Shown piece after piece: positions 17,903 through 26,289 of a stretch of 64,000 bases of DNA. How positions within the stretch are numbered: position 1 is the stretch's first letter; the number at the start of each line of letters is the position of its first letter. Source of the DNA: JAJFJD01 sp965228695 (GTDB taxonomy: Bacteria; Pseudomonadota; Alphaproteobacteria; UBA8366); contig CBDDIB010000002.1 in the NCBI GenBank assembly GCA_965228695.1, positions 558,001-622,000 of the forward strand, read 5' to 3'. The translations under genes and the position numbers were made by a program. The notes under the pieces are model-generated. The model was not told the DNA's origin and ran no database searches. It saw nothing but the letters and a program-made list of their open reading frames with translations.

Positions 17903-17960
17903 TTTTAGAGCTTGTTGCTTGTTGCTTGACGACCTGCATCGCCTCTGGCACGCTCTAAAA
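17903..17960. repeat. Inverted repeat TTTTAGAGC / GCTCTAAAA upstream of ihfB
   Basis: Perfect nine-base arms at 17903-17911 and 17952-17960 enclose 40 bases. The enclosed segment has a short repeated unit (TTGCTTG twice) and a TTGACG hexamer at 17926-17931 that could be a -35 element for ihfB. The arms could be a regulator site pair or a long-range hairpin in the leader. Confidence 0.4.
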
Positions 17961-18056
17961 GGGGGTGGCACTAATCCGTTTGAGGGCTGACGCTCAACAA
18001 TTCTGACGCGCACAGCCATCGGGCGGGAACGCATTTTTAGGGGATATATAGGTCCG

Positions 18057-18350
18057 ATGACCAAATCACAGCTCATACAAAGAATTGCGGAGCTAAATCC
18101 GCATTTATATCAAAGGGATGTGGAACGTATTGTTTCGACCATCTTCGACGAGATTTCGGCCGCGCTCGCGGAAGGGGATCGTGTCGAACTCCGCGGTTTT
18201 GGCGCATTTTCCGTTAAAATCCGCGACGCCCGGTTGGGACGCAATCCGCGCACGGGGGAGACCGTCAACGTCGACCGCAAGGCTGTGCCGTTTTTCAAGA
18301 CGGGCAAACAGCTTCGGGACATGCTAAACACGAACTCACCGAGTTCCTGA
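18057..18350 (+). CDS. ihfB: Integration host factor subunit beta
   Basis: This 97-residue DNA-bending protein has the HU/IHF fold: N-terminal MTKSQLIQRIAE, the dimer core VERIVSTIFDEISAAL, and the beta-arm GRNPRTGETVNV with the conserved Pro that intercalates in DNA. Placement right after rpsA is the classical location of ihfB, which supports beta over alpha or HU. IHF shapes promoters, recombination sites and replication origins. Confidence 0.93.
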   Translation: MTKSQLIQRIAELNPHLYQRDVERIVSTIFDEISAALAEGDRVELRGFGAFSVKIRDARLGRNPRTGETVNVDRKAVPFFKTGKQLRDMLNTNSPSS

Positions 18351-18433
18351 TTTCCATCCGTCGGTCACCGACCTGCCGACGATATAATCCGTGGGCGGGG
18401 CGCTAACGGGTGCTGAACAGGTAGTCGAGTGCC

Positions 18434-18844
18434 ATGAGGCTGATTTTCTGGATCGTCGTTATCCTGTTTGTTGTCATCACGATCGATTTCGTCATGACGA
18501 ACGGGCAGCCGGTCCAATTCGGATCGTGGTTCCTGCCGTGGAAATTCGGCATTCCCTCCGGCTTGGCCGTCCTGTTGGCCATGGCGCTGGGATTGCTGAT
18601 CGGCGGGTTCCTTGCGTGGACGGCCGGCGGCAAGGCGCGCCGGCGCGCCCGGCAGGCGGAACGAAAGGTCGGCGAGCTGGAACGCGAATTGAACGCCCTG
18701 CTGCAACGGGTGGAAGGCGTGGAACGCGACGCCATCGCCGTTGCCTTGCCCGACCCCACCAAGCCTGCCGCACCGGAACCCTCGCCGAAACCGCCCGCAG
18801 CACCCGCCGCGTCCGATACTTCGTCGGCGGCCGGCCGGGCATAG
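18434..18844 (+). CDS. lapA: LapA-domain (DUF1049) membrane protein
   Basis: This 136-residue protein has two hydrophobic helices (IFWIVVILFVVITIDFV and a second at about 40-60 ending IGGFLAWTAGG), a coiled-coil-like stretch (ERKVGELERELNALLQRVEG) and a Pro/Ala-rich tail. This is the LapA (lipopolysaccharide assembly protein A) layout; in enterobacteria LapA works with LapB to control LPS synthesis. No lapB follows here. A TATAAT at 18383-18388 could serve a promoter between ihfB and this gene. Confidence 0.82.
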   Translation: MRLIFWIVVILFVVITIDFVMTNGQPVQFGSWFLPWKFGIPSGLAVLLAMALGLLIGGFLAWTAGGKARRRARQAERKVGELERELNALLQRVEGVERDAIAVALPDPTKPAAPEPSPKPPAAPAASDTSSAAGRA

Positions 18845-18847
18845 ACC

Positions 18848-19975
18848 GTGCCGGACCCCGCCGTCCGTTTCACGGACTGGCTGCATGGACGCACGATCCC
18901 CTTTTGGCTGGCGCATGGCGTCGACCATGACAAGGGGGGATTTCACGAAAAACTCAACGCCGGCCGGCGGCCGGATTCCGATGCCGGGAAACGCGTCATG
19001 GTGCAGGCGCGGCAGCTCTATGTCGCCGCCGACCATGCCCTGTTGACCGGCGCGACAGACGCCCGCGCCGCCGCCGACGGCGCGCTGAGGTTCATGTCGG
19101 AGCACTGCCGGCATCCGGACGGCGGCTGGCGTTTCCGCGTCGCGCGGGACGGCCGCCCGCAGGACGACACCCGCGATCTGTACGCCCACGCCTTCCTGTT
19201 GTTTGCATTCGCCTGGCATCACCGGCTCGACCCGGACGGCGGCGCAAAACAAACGGCGGCGGCGACACTGGCTTTCCTCGACGAACGGCTGACGCATTCC
19301 AACGGCGGATATCACGAAGCCTTGGACGCGGGCGGACGGCCGGTCGACGACATGCGGCGGCAAAACCCGCACATGCACCTGTTCGAAGCCTTCCTGGAAT
19401 GGATCACGATCGACGACGATCCGGTTTGGCGCATCCATGCCGACGCCATGGCCGCATTGTTCGAGACGCGGTTCTGCGTCGACGGTACGCTGCGGGAGTT
19501 CTTTACGGACGACCTGCGCCCGTTGGACGGCGAGAAAGGGCGATGGGTCGAACCCGGCCATCACTACGAATGGTCCTGGCTGTTGCAGCGGTATGCGTCG
19601 CTGACCGGCGATACGCGTTTGGCGCCGGCGGCCGATCGGCTCTACCGCTTCGCCGAGCGTTACGGCATCGATTCGGAAACCGGCGGGATCGTCGATGCGG
19701 TCGAATTCACCGGCGCGGTCATCCAAGACAGCCGGCGCATATGGCCGCAGACCGAGGCGATCAAGGCGCACGCCGCACGGAGATCGGACGCCCGTCTGAT
19801 GGCGCAGATCGAATCGCTTCTCGCCGGCCATCTCGACACCATGCCGGACGGGGCGTGGCGCGAACATGTCGCGGCGGACGGCGCGCCGCTGGTGACCGGC
19901 CTTCCCGCGTCGAGCCTGTATCACCTCGCCATGGCCGCCACGGAACTACGCCGGACCGGCCAGGAACCCACCTAG
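18848..19975 (+). CDS. AGE-family sugar epimerase/isomerase
   Basis: This 375-residue (alpha/alpha)6-barrel protein belongs to the N-acylglucosamine 2-epimerase group. Visible family motifs include GGFHEKL near the start, KRVMVQARQLYV, NPHMHLFEAFLEW and EPGHHYEWSWLL, whose His residues form the catalytic pair. Members isomerise mannose/fructose or epimerise N-acetyl amino sugars. The RxxVQAR and HxxEA patterns fit the mannose/aldose isomerase branch, but the substrate is not fixed. It starts at a GTG three bases after lapA. Confidence 0.85.
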   Translation: MPDPAVRFTDWLHGRTIPFWLAHGVDHDKGGFHEKLNAGRRPDSDAGKRVMVQARQLYVAADHALLTGATDARAAADGALRFMSEHCRHPDGGWRFRVARDGRPQDDTRDLYAHAFLLFAFAWHHRLDPDGGAKQTAAATLAFLDERLTHSNGGYHEALDAGGRPVDDMRRQNPHMHLFEAFLEWITIDDDPVWRIHADAMAALFETRFCVDGTLREFFTDDLRPLDGEKGRWVEPGHHYEWSWLLQRYASLTGDTRLAPAADRLYRFAERYGIDSETGGIVDAVEFTGAVIQDSRRIWPQTEAIKAHAARRSDARLMAQIESLLAGHLDTMPDGAWREHVAADGAPLVTGLPASSLYHLAMAATELRRTGQEPT

Positions 19976-20048
19976 CGGACAACGGCTCTTTTCCCCGCCT
20001 CCATCGCGGTGTAAACGAAGGCACCGAAACCCGCTGGAGCCGCCATAC

Positions 20049-20759
20049 ATGCCGAACCGCATCCTCGTCGCCCTGGACACGACCGAAACCGACCGGGCCA
20101 CCGCCCTCTGCACATCGCTCGACGGATTGGTCGGCGGCGTGAAGCTGGGGCTGGAATTCGTGTCGGCGCACGGGCCGGACGGCGTGCGCGCGGTAACGGG
20201 AACCGGGCAGCCGCTGTTCCTCGACCTGAAATTCCATGACATTCCCAATACCGTAGCCGCCGCGGTGCGCGCCGTCGTCCCGTTGCAGCCGGCGATCCTC
20301 AACGTGCACGCATCGGGCGGCACGGCGATGATGGAGGCCGCCCGCGACGCGGCGCAGGAAACCGCCCGCGAACACGGCATCCCCGTCCCGATGGTCATCG
20401 CCGTGACCGTGCTGACCAGCCTCGACGACGCCGATTTGGCCGCCGTCGGTCAGCGCAACCCGGCCGAGGCGCAGGCAGTCCGCCTTGCAGAACTGGCGAA
20501 GGACGCCGGGCTCGATGGCGTCGTCTGCTCCCCGAAGGAGATCCTCGCCATCCGCAAGGCCTGCGGCCCCGACTTCAAGCTGGTCGTCCCCGGCATCCGC
20601 CCGCTGTGGAGCGTCACCGGCGACCAGAAACGGTTTTCCAGCCCGGCCGCCGCGATTAAGGACGGCGCGGATTATCTGGTGATCGGCCGGCCGATCACCG
20701 CGGCCGACGATCCGGCCGAGGCGGCGGGGCGAATTGCCGAGGAACTCGAAGGGTTATGA
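20049..20759 (+). CDS. pyrF: Orotidine 5'-phosphate decarboxylase
   Basis: This 236-residue TIM-barrel enzyme makes UMP from OMP, the last step of pyrimidine synthesis. The catalytic Asp-Lys-Asp array is seen in FLDLKFHDIPNTV, with the N-terminal LVALDTTE and phosphate-binding VPGIRP and GADYLVIGRPIT near the end. Its stop overlaps the trpF start by four bases (ATGA at 20756-20759). Confidence 0.96.
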   Translation: MPNRILVALDTTETDRATALCTSLDGLVGGVKLGLEFVSAHGPDGVRAVTGTGQPLFLDLKFHDIPNTVAAAVRAVVPLQPAILNVHASGGTAMMEAARDAAQETAREHGIPVPMVIAVTVLTSLDDADLAAVGQRNPAEAQAVRLAELAKDAGLDGVVCSPKEILAIRKACGPDFKLVVPGIRPLWSVTGDQKRFSSPAAAIKDGADYLVIGRPITAADDPAEAAGRIAEELEGL

Positions 20760-21403
20760 CCGTCCGCGCGAAAATCTGCGGCATCAACGACCCGGTCGCG
20801 ATGGAAACGGCGCTCGACAACGGCGCAAGCCATGTCGGGCTGGTCTTCTATCCGCCGAGCCCCCGCGCGGTGACGCCCGAGGCGGCGGCGCCGCTCGCGG
20901 CGATCGCGGACGGCCGGGCGGTGCGCACGGGATTGTTCGTCGATCCGGACGACGCGACGATCGACGCCGTCTTGGACGCGGCGAGTCTCGACCTGCTGCA
21001 GCTGCACGGCGCGGAAACACCCGCCCGCGTTACGGAATTGCGCGGCCGCACGGGCCTGAAGATCATGAAGGTCATACGCGTCGGCGCGGCAACCGATATC
21101 GACCGGGCCGCCGAATACGGGGAGGTCGCCGACTGGCTGATGTTCGACGCGCTGCCGCCGAAGGACATGAAGAATGCGCTGCCGGGCGGCAATGCGCTCT
21201 CCTTCGACTGGGCGCTGCTCGCGGGCCGCGACTGGCCGCTGCCCTGGATGCTGGCCGGCGGCCTGACGGTCGATAACGTGGGTGAGGCGGTGCGTCTTTC
21301 GGGCGCGCAGACCGTCGACACGTCCTCCGGCGTCGAGGACGCCCCCGGCCGGAAGAATCCCGACAAGATTCGCGCGTTTCTGACGGCGGTCGCCGCCCTT
21401 TAG
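20756..21403 (+). CDS. trpF: Phosphoribosylanthranilate isomerase
   Basis: This 215-residue TIM-barrel enzyme of tryptophan synthesis begins TVRAKICGINDP (catalytic Cys), then HVGLVFYPPSPR. The late part has MLAGGLTVDNVGEAV and DTSSGVEDAPGRKNPDKI, which bind the phosphate and carry the family's SSGVE signature. It is translationally coupled to pyrF and followed after a 113-base gap by trpB. Confidence 0.96.
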   Translation: MTVRAKICGINDPVAMETALDNGASHVGLVFYPPSPRAVTPEAAAPLAAIADGRAVRTGLFVDPDDATIDAVLDAASLDLLQLHGAETPARVTELRGRTGLKIMKVIRVGAATDIDRAAEYGEVADWLMFDALPPKDMKNALPGGNALSFDWALLAGRDWPLPWMLAGGLTVDNVGEAVRLSGAQTVDTSSGVEDAPGRKNPDKIRAFLTAVAAL

Positions 21404-21516
21404 AGAGCCACCAACGGGCCCAGACTGCGCATTTTCGCTTATGGACTTGCGGCAGGCAGTGCATTATTACCCGAGTGCCGTCGATTCATTCGGATCGACC
21501 CGTGACCGGAGACGCA

Positions 21517-22728
21517 ATGCCGCAGCCCAATTCATACCGCACCGGCCCCGACGAAGGGGGCCATTTCGGCATATTCGGCGGACGTTTCGTGGCGGAAACG
21601 CTGATGCCGCTGATCCTTGAGGTGGAGAACGCCTATGCGGCAGCCCAGGCGGATCCGTCCTTTCAGGCCGAACTCGACGAACTGCTGGCATTCTACGCCG
21701 GACGGCCGAGCCCGCTGTACTTCGCCCGGCGGCTGACCGAGCATTTCGGCGGCGCGAAGATCTATTTCAAGCGCGACGAGTTGAATCACACCGGCTCGCA
21801 CAAGATCAACAATTGCCTCGGCCAGATCCTGCTCGCCAAACGCATGGGCAAGAAGCGCATCATCGCGGAAACCGGCGCGGGGCAACACGGCGTCGCGGTC
21901 GCGACCGTCTGCGCCCTGTTCGATCTGCCTTGTGTCGTCTACATGGGTGCGACCGACGTCGAACGCCAGAAGCCGAATGTCTTCCGAATGAATCTGCTGG
22001 GCGCCGAAGTCCGGCCCGTGACCAGCGGCCGCTCGACCCTGAAAGACGCGATGAACGACGCGTTGCGCGACTGGGTCGCCAACGTCGAAGACACCTTCTA
22101 CATCATCGGCACCGTTGCAGGGCCGCATCCGTACCCGGCGATGGTCCGCGATTTCCAAAGCGTGATCGGGAACGAAGTGCGCGAACAGATGCAGGCGGCG
22201 GAAGGCCGTTTGCCGGACACCCTGGTCGCCTGCATCGGCGGCGGGTCCAACGCCATGGGACTGTTTCATCCCTTTTTGGACGACGAGGATGTCCGCATGA
22301 TCGGTGTGGAAGCCGCCGGCAGAGGTATCGAAACCGGCGCCCATGCCGCATCGATCACCGGCGGCCGGCCCGGCGTGCTGCACGGCAATCGCACCTACCT
22401 GCTACAGGACGACGACGGGCAGATCCTGGAAGCCGAATCGATCTCGGCGGGCCTCGATTATCCCGGCATCGGCCCGGAACATGCCTGGCTCAACGACCTG
22501 AAACGCGTCGAGTATGTCTCGGCGACCGATACCGAAGCACTCGAAGCGTTCCAACTGTGCAGCCGCAGCGAAGGCATCATTCCGGCGCTTGAACCGTCGC
22601 ACGCCCTGGCCCATGTCGGCACGATCGCCGGCGAGCTCGATCCGGAACACATCATCTGCATGAACATGTGCGGGCGCGGCGACAAGGACATCTTCACGGT
22701 GGCGGACGCTTTGGGGATGGACATATGA
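21517..22728 (+). CDS. trpB: Tryptophan synthase beta chain
   Basis: The protein of about 403 residues condenses indole with serine, using pyridoxal phosphate bound to the Lys in NHTGSHKINN. Other landmarks are the N-terminal GHFGIFGGRFVAETLMP, ETGAGQHGVA and the phosphate cup CIGGGSNAMG. The ATG at 21517 (after GGAGA) was preferred over a GTG at 21475 that adds 14 residues. It overlaps trpA by four bases. Confidence 0.96.
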   Translation: MPQPNSYRTGPDEGGHFGIFGGRFVAETLMPLILEVENAYAAAQADPSFQAELDELLAFYAGRPSPLYFARRLTEHFGGAKIYFKRDELNHTGSHKINNCLGQILLAKRMGKKRIIAETGAGQHGVAVATVCALFDLPCVVYMGATDVERQKPNVFRMNLLGAEVRPVTSGRSTLKDAMNDALRDWVANVEDTFYIIGTVAGPHPYPAMVRDFQSVIGNEVREQMQAAEGRLPDTLVACIGGGSNAMGLFHPFLDDEDVRMIGVEAAGRGIETGAHAASITGGRPGVLHGNRTYLLQDDDGQILEAESISAGLDYPGIGPEHAWLNDLKRVEYVSATDTEALEAFQLCSRSEGIIPALEPSHALAHVGTIAGELDPEHIICMNMCGRGDKDIFTVADALGMDI

Positions 22729-23546
22729 CCGGACGCATCGAAGCGCGGTTCGCGGCGCTGAAGGCGGAAGGACGCGGCGGCCTCATCACCTTCATCACCG
22801 CCGGCGACCCGGACCCGGAAACGTCGAAGGCGCTGGTCCGGCGATTGCCCAAGGCGGGCGCGGACCTGATCGAACTCGGCATGCCGTTCACCGATCCGAT
22901 GGCCGACGGCCCTGCGATTCAAGCATCCTCGCAGCGCGCCTTGCGCGCGGGCATGACCCTTGAGCTGACCCTCGACGCGGTCACGGATTTCCGGGAAACG
23001 GATACCGAAACGCCGATCATCTTGATGGGCTACTACAATCCCATCTACAGCTACGGCGCGGACAAATTCCTGAAAGACGCGAAGGAGGCGGGGGTCGACG
23101 GCCTGATCATCGTCGATCTGCCGCCGGAAGAGGATTCGGAACTCTGCGAGCCGGCGATCGCCGCCGGCCTGAACTGGATCCGCCTCGCCACGCCGACGAC
23201 GGATGAGAAGCGGCTCCCTGCCGTTTTGAAGAACACCAGCGGCTTCCTTTATTACGTCTCGATCATGGGCATCACCGGCACGAAAAACGTCCAGGAAGAC
23301 GACGTCCGGGTGGCGGTCGGGCGCCTACGCAAGCATACCGACATGCCGATCGCCGTCGGGTTCGGTATCAAGACGCGCGAAGATGTCCGGGCCATCACCA
23401 AATCGGCGGATGCCGCGGTGGTCGGGTCGTCCATCGTCAACAAGATCGCGTCCGAAACCTACGAGGACGGCACCGCCCGCCCCAGCCTCGTGACGGAAGT
23501 ACTGAGTTTCGTGCGGGAAATTGCCATCGGGGTGCGCAGCGAATGA
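22725..23546 (+). CDS. trpA: Tryptophan synthase alpha chain
   Basis: This 273-residue TIM barrel splits indole-3-glycerol phosphate and channels indole to TrpB. Catalytic Glu is in DLIELGMPFTDPMADGP, the second acid in LIIVDLPPEE, with the phosphate site around GFGIKTREDV and GSSIVNKI. Both ends use ATGA overlaps, with trpB upstream and accD downstream, which is the conserved trpFBA-accD-folC arrangement of alphaproteobacteria. Confidence 0.96.
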   Translation: MTGRIEARFAALKAEGRGGLITFITAGDPDPETSKALVRRLPKAGADLIELGMPFTDPMADGPAIQASSQRALRAGMTLELTLDAVTDFRETDTETPIILMGYYNPIYSYGADKFLKDAKEAGVDGLIIVDLPPEEDSELCEPAIAAGLNWIRLATPTTDEKRLPAVLKNTSGFLYYVSIMGITGTKNVQEDDVRVAVGRLRKHTDMPIAVGFGIKTREDVRAITKSADAAVVGSSIVNKIASETYEDGTARPSLVTEVLSFVREIAIGVRSE

Positions 23547-24514
23547 ATTGGCTGACCAACTTCGTCCGTCCGAAACTCAGGGCCCTGGTCAACCGAAAGG
23601 ATGTGCCGGACAACCTTTGGCACAAATGTCCCAACTGCGACCAGATGATCTTTCACCGCGACCTGGAAACGAACCAGTTCGTCTGCCAGCATTGCAATCA
23701 CCACATGCGACTCGGCGCGACGAAGCGCCTGAAGATGCTGTTCAACGACGGTGAGTACCAGCGGATCGAGCTGCCGAAGCCGACCGCCGACCCGCTGAAG
23801 TTCCGCGACCAGAAGCGATATACCGAACGGCTGCGCGACGCCCGCGCCAAAACCGGGGAAGACGACGCCATCGTCGTCGCGCACGGCAAGATGGGCGACA
23901 TGCCGGTGGTGGCCGCGGCGTTCGACTTCGGGTTCATGGGCGGTTCCATGGGCATGGCGGTGGGTGACGGAGTCATCGCGGCCGCCCGGCTGGCGGTCGC
24001 GCAGGAAGCCCCATTGATCATCGTCCCCGCTTCCGGGGGCGCACGCATGCAGGAAGGGGCCCTGTCCCTGATGCAGATGCCGCGCACGGTGATCGCGGTC
24101 CAAGAGGTCAAGGAAGCGGGCCTGCCCTATATCGTCGTCCTGGCCGATCCCACCACCGGCGGCGTCACCGCGAGTTTCGCCATGCTGGGCGACATCCACG
24201 TTGCGGAGACCGGCGCGATGATCGGCTTCGCCGGCGCCCGGGTCATCGAACAGACGGTCCGCGAAACATTGCCCGAAGGTTTCCAACGCGCCGAATACCT
24301 GCTCGATCACGGTATGGTCGATATTGTTGTTGCGCGCAGCGAATTGCGCGATACGTTAATACGCCTTCTTTCACTGCTGCTGCGGCGGGAGCCGCCGGCC
24401 GCCCTCTTGGAGCTGGCCCCCGATTCGGGGATCGCCGGCGAAGAACCAACCACGCAGGATTCGAGCGATGCTGCGATTCGCCAGGAACCGGCGGACGACC
24501 GAAGACTCGATTGA
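23543..24514 (+). CDS. accD: Acetyl-CoA carboxylase carboxyltransferase subunit beta
   Basis: This 323-residue subunit, with AccA, transfers CO2 from biotin to acetyl-CoA to form malonyl-CoA. An N-terminal Cys4 zinc ribbon (CPNC and CQHC, 15 residues apart) precedes a crotonase-like fold with FGFMGGSMGMAVG and PASGGARMQEG. The C-terminal 40 residues are variable. It is coupled to trpA by an ATGA overlap, and folC starts 47 bases inside its 3' end. Confidence 0.95.
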   Translation: MNWLTNFVRPKLRALVNRKDVPDNLWHKCPNCDQMIFHRDLETNQFVCQHCNHHMRLGATKRLKMLFNDGEYQRIELPKPTADPLKFRDQKRYTERLRDARAKTGEDDAIVVAHGKMGDMPVVAAAFDFGFMGGSMGMAVGDGVIAAARLAVAQEAPLIIVPASGGARMQEGALSLMQMPRTVIAVQEVKEAGLPYIVVLADPTTGGVTASFAMLGDIHVAETGAMIGFAGARVIEQTVRETLPEGFQRAEYLLDHGMVDIVVARSELRDTLIRLLSLLLRREPPAALLELAPDSGIAGEEPTTQDSSDAAIRQEPADDRRLD

Positions 24515-25811
24515 CGCCATCCTGGCGCGGCTACACCGGCTTCATCCCAAGACAATCGATCTGTCGCTGGGCCGGATCCTGTCGCTGCTCGACCGACTCG
24601 GCCGCCCGCAGGACCAACTGCCGCCCGTCATCCACGTCGCCGGGACCAACGGCAAAGGATCGGTCATCGCCTTTCTGGGCGCGATCCTGGAAGCCGCGGG
24701 CTATCGCGTCCACACCTACACGTCACCGCATCTCGTTCACTTCAACGAACGGATCCGGCTCGGCGGCGAAATGATCGGCGACGGCGAACTCTGCGCGATC
24801 CTTAACGAATGCGAAAAGACCAACGCCGGCGACTCGATCAGTTTCTTCGAGATTACCACCGCCGCGGCGATGCTCGCCTTCTCGCGCCACCCGGCGGATA
24901 TCCTGCTGCTGGAATGCGGTCTCGGCGGCCGGTTCGACGCCACCAACATCGTCAGAAAACCGGCTGCCACGGTGATCACGCCGGTGTCGATGGACCATAT
25001 GCATTTCCTCGGAGACACAATCCGGCAGATCGCCGCCGAGAAAGCCGCGATCCAGAAAAAAGACGTCGTTTCCATCGTGGCGCCGCAGCACGATCAGGCG
25101 AATGCGGTTATCGCCGACTACGCGGCGGCGGCCGGCACACGGCCTTTTCAGTTCAAGCGGGACTGGATGGTCACGCCGACGAAGCGCGGCTTCCGCTACC
25201 GGTCGACGCGGCTGTCGCTGGACCTGCCCATGCCGAACCTGCTGGGTAGGCATCAAATCTACAATGCCGGAACGGCGATCGCCTGCCTCGAACGGATCGA
25301 CACGTTGGAGACCTCCGATAAGGCCATTGCAAAGGGCATCACCTCTGCGCGCTGGCCGGGCCGGCTGCAGCGCCTGATCAACAATCCGCTGACCGAGCAT
25401 CTGCCGCAAGGCTGGGAGCTTTGGCTCGACGGCGGGCACAATCCCGCAGCGGGATCGGCATTGGCCGAAACCTTGGAGAAATGGACCGACAAGCCGCTGT
25501 ATCTGGTGTTCGGCATGATGGACCAAAAGCCGCCGCAGAACTTCCTGCGCCCGCTGGCGCCGCTGGTTCGCGGCTTGCGGGCCGTCGCGATCCCCGGTCT
25601 CGAAGGCAGCATGTCGGCCGAGGAAGCCGCCGAGGCGGCGAGCGAGGTCGACATCCCGAGCCAGCCGTCGGCCGATATCCCGACCGCGATCCAGGATACC
25701 GTGCGCGCCGCCAGCCGCCCGGCACGGGTGCTCATTTGCGGATCGCTGTATCTCGCGGGATCGGTGCTGGCGCTGAACGAAGGGACCACCCCGGTCCGGA
25801 CCGCCGGCTGA
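24468..25811 (+). CDS. folC: Dihydrofolate synthase / folylpolyglutamate synthase
   Basis: This 447-residue Mur-ligase-like enzyme adds glutamate to dihydropteroate and folates. It has the ATP loop IHVAGTNGKGSV, the YTSPHLVHFNERIR segment, ECGLGGRFDATN and, in the second domain, WLDGGHNPAAG. It starts 47 bases inside accD in another frame. A shorter start is not indicated because the N-terminal ILARLHRLHPKTIDLSLGRI is family-like. Confidence 0.94.
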   Translation: MLRFARNRRTTEDSIDAILARLHRLHPKTIDLSLGRILSLLDRLGRPQDQLPPVIHVAGTNGKGSVIAFLGAILEAAGYRVHTYTSPHLVHFNERIRLGGEMIGDGELCAILNECEKTNAGDSISFFEITTAAAMLAFSRHPADILLLECGLGGRFDATNIVRKPAATVITPVSMDHMHFLGDTIRQIAAEKAAIQKKDVVSIVAPQHDQANAVIADYAAAAGTRPFQFKRDWMVTPTKRGFRYRSTRLSLDLPMPNLLGRHQIYNAGTAIACLERIDTLETSDKAIAKGITSARWPGRLQRLINNPLTEHLPQGWELWLDGGHNPAAGSALAETLEKWTDKPLYLVFGMMDQKPPQNFLRPLAPLVRGLRAVAIPGLEGSMSAEEAAEAASEVDIPSQPSADIPTAIQDTVRAASRPARVLICGSLYLAGSVLALNEGTTPVRTAG

Positions 25812-25841
25812 CCGCCTGCCATTCCACAATCACCGCAACGG

Positions 25842-25867
25842 AAAAGCCCCGCCGCAATCGACGGGGC
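25842..25867 (-). terminator. Intrinsic terminator of trxA
   Basis: Read leftward, GCCCCG and CGGGGC (25846-25867 as a whole) form a six-base-pair GC stem with a 10-base loop, followed by four U residues from 25845 down to 25842. It lies 28 bases after the trxA stop and in the gap between convergent folC and trxA, so it may also help stop folC transcription. Confidence 0.7.
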
Positions 25868-25895
25868 CGATATCCGTTCCGACGAAACCCCCGGT

Positions 25896-26219
25896 CTAGA
25901 GGACCGATTCAACCCATTCGACAAGCTGGCTCTTCGGCAGCGCACCGACCTTGGTCGCGGCCACTTCGCCATCCTTGAAGATCATCAGTGTGGGGATGCC
26001 GCGCACGCCGTATTTCGCCGGCGTCTGCGGGTTGTCGTCGATATTGACCTTGGCCACGGTCACCTGGCCGTCCATGTCGCCGGCAATCTCTTCCAGCGCC
26101 GGGGCGATCATCTTGCAGGGACCGCACCATTCCGCCCAGAAATCCACCAGGACCGGGCCGTCCGCTTTCAGGACGTTACTCTCGAAATCGTCGTCGCCGA
26201 CGGGGACAGGGGTGCTCAT
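25896..26219 (-). CDS. trxA: Thioredoxin
   Basis: This 107-residue cytosolic thioredoxin has the active site WAEWCGPCKM at residues 28-37 (Cys32 and Cys35) and the cis-Pro loop VRGIPTLMIF. It reduces disulfides in many partners and serves ribonucleotide reductase. It is the last gene of the leftward addBA unit, 70 bases after addA, and has its own terminator. Confidence 0.96.
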   Translation of the reverse strand: MSTPVPVGDDDFESNVLKADGPVLVDFWAEWCGPCKMIAPALEEIAGDMDGQVTVAKVNIDDNPQTPAKYGVRGIPTLMIFKDGEVAATKVGALPKSQLVEWVESVL

Positions 26220-26289
26220 ATAGAAATGCTCCTTATATGCCAGTGCCCCGCCGCCATCAGGGCGTGGCTATGTTTCACCGTGTAGGAAT

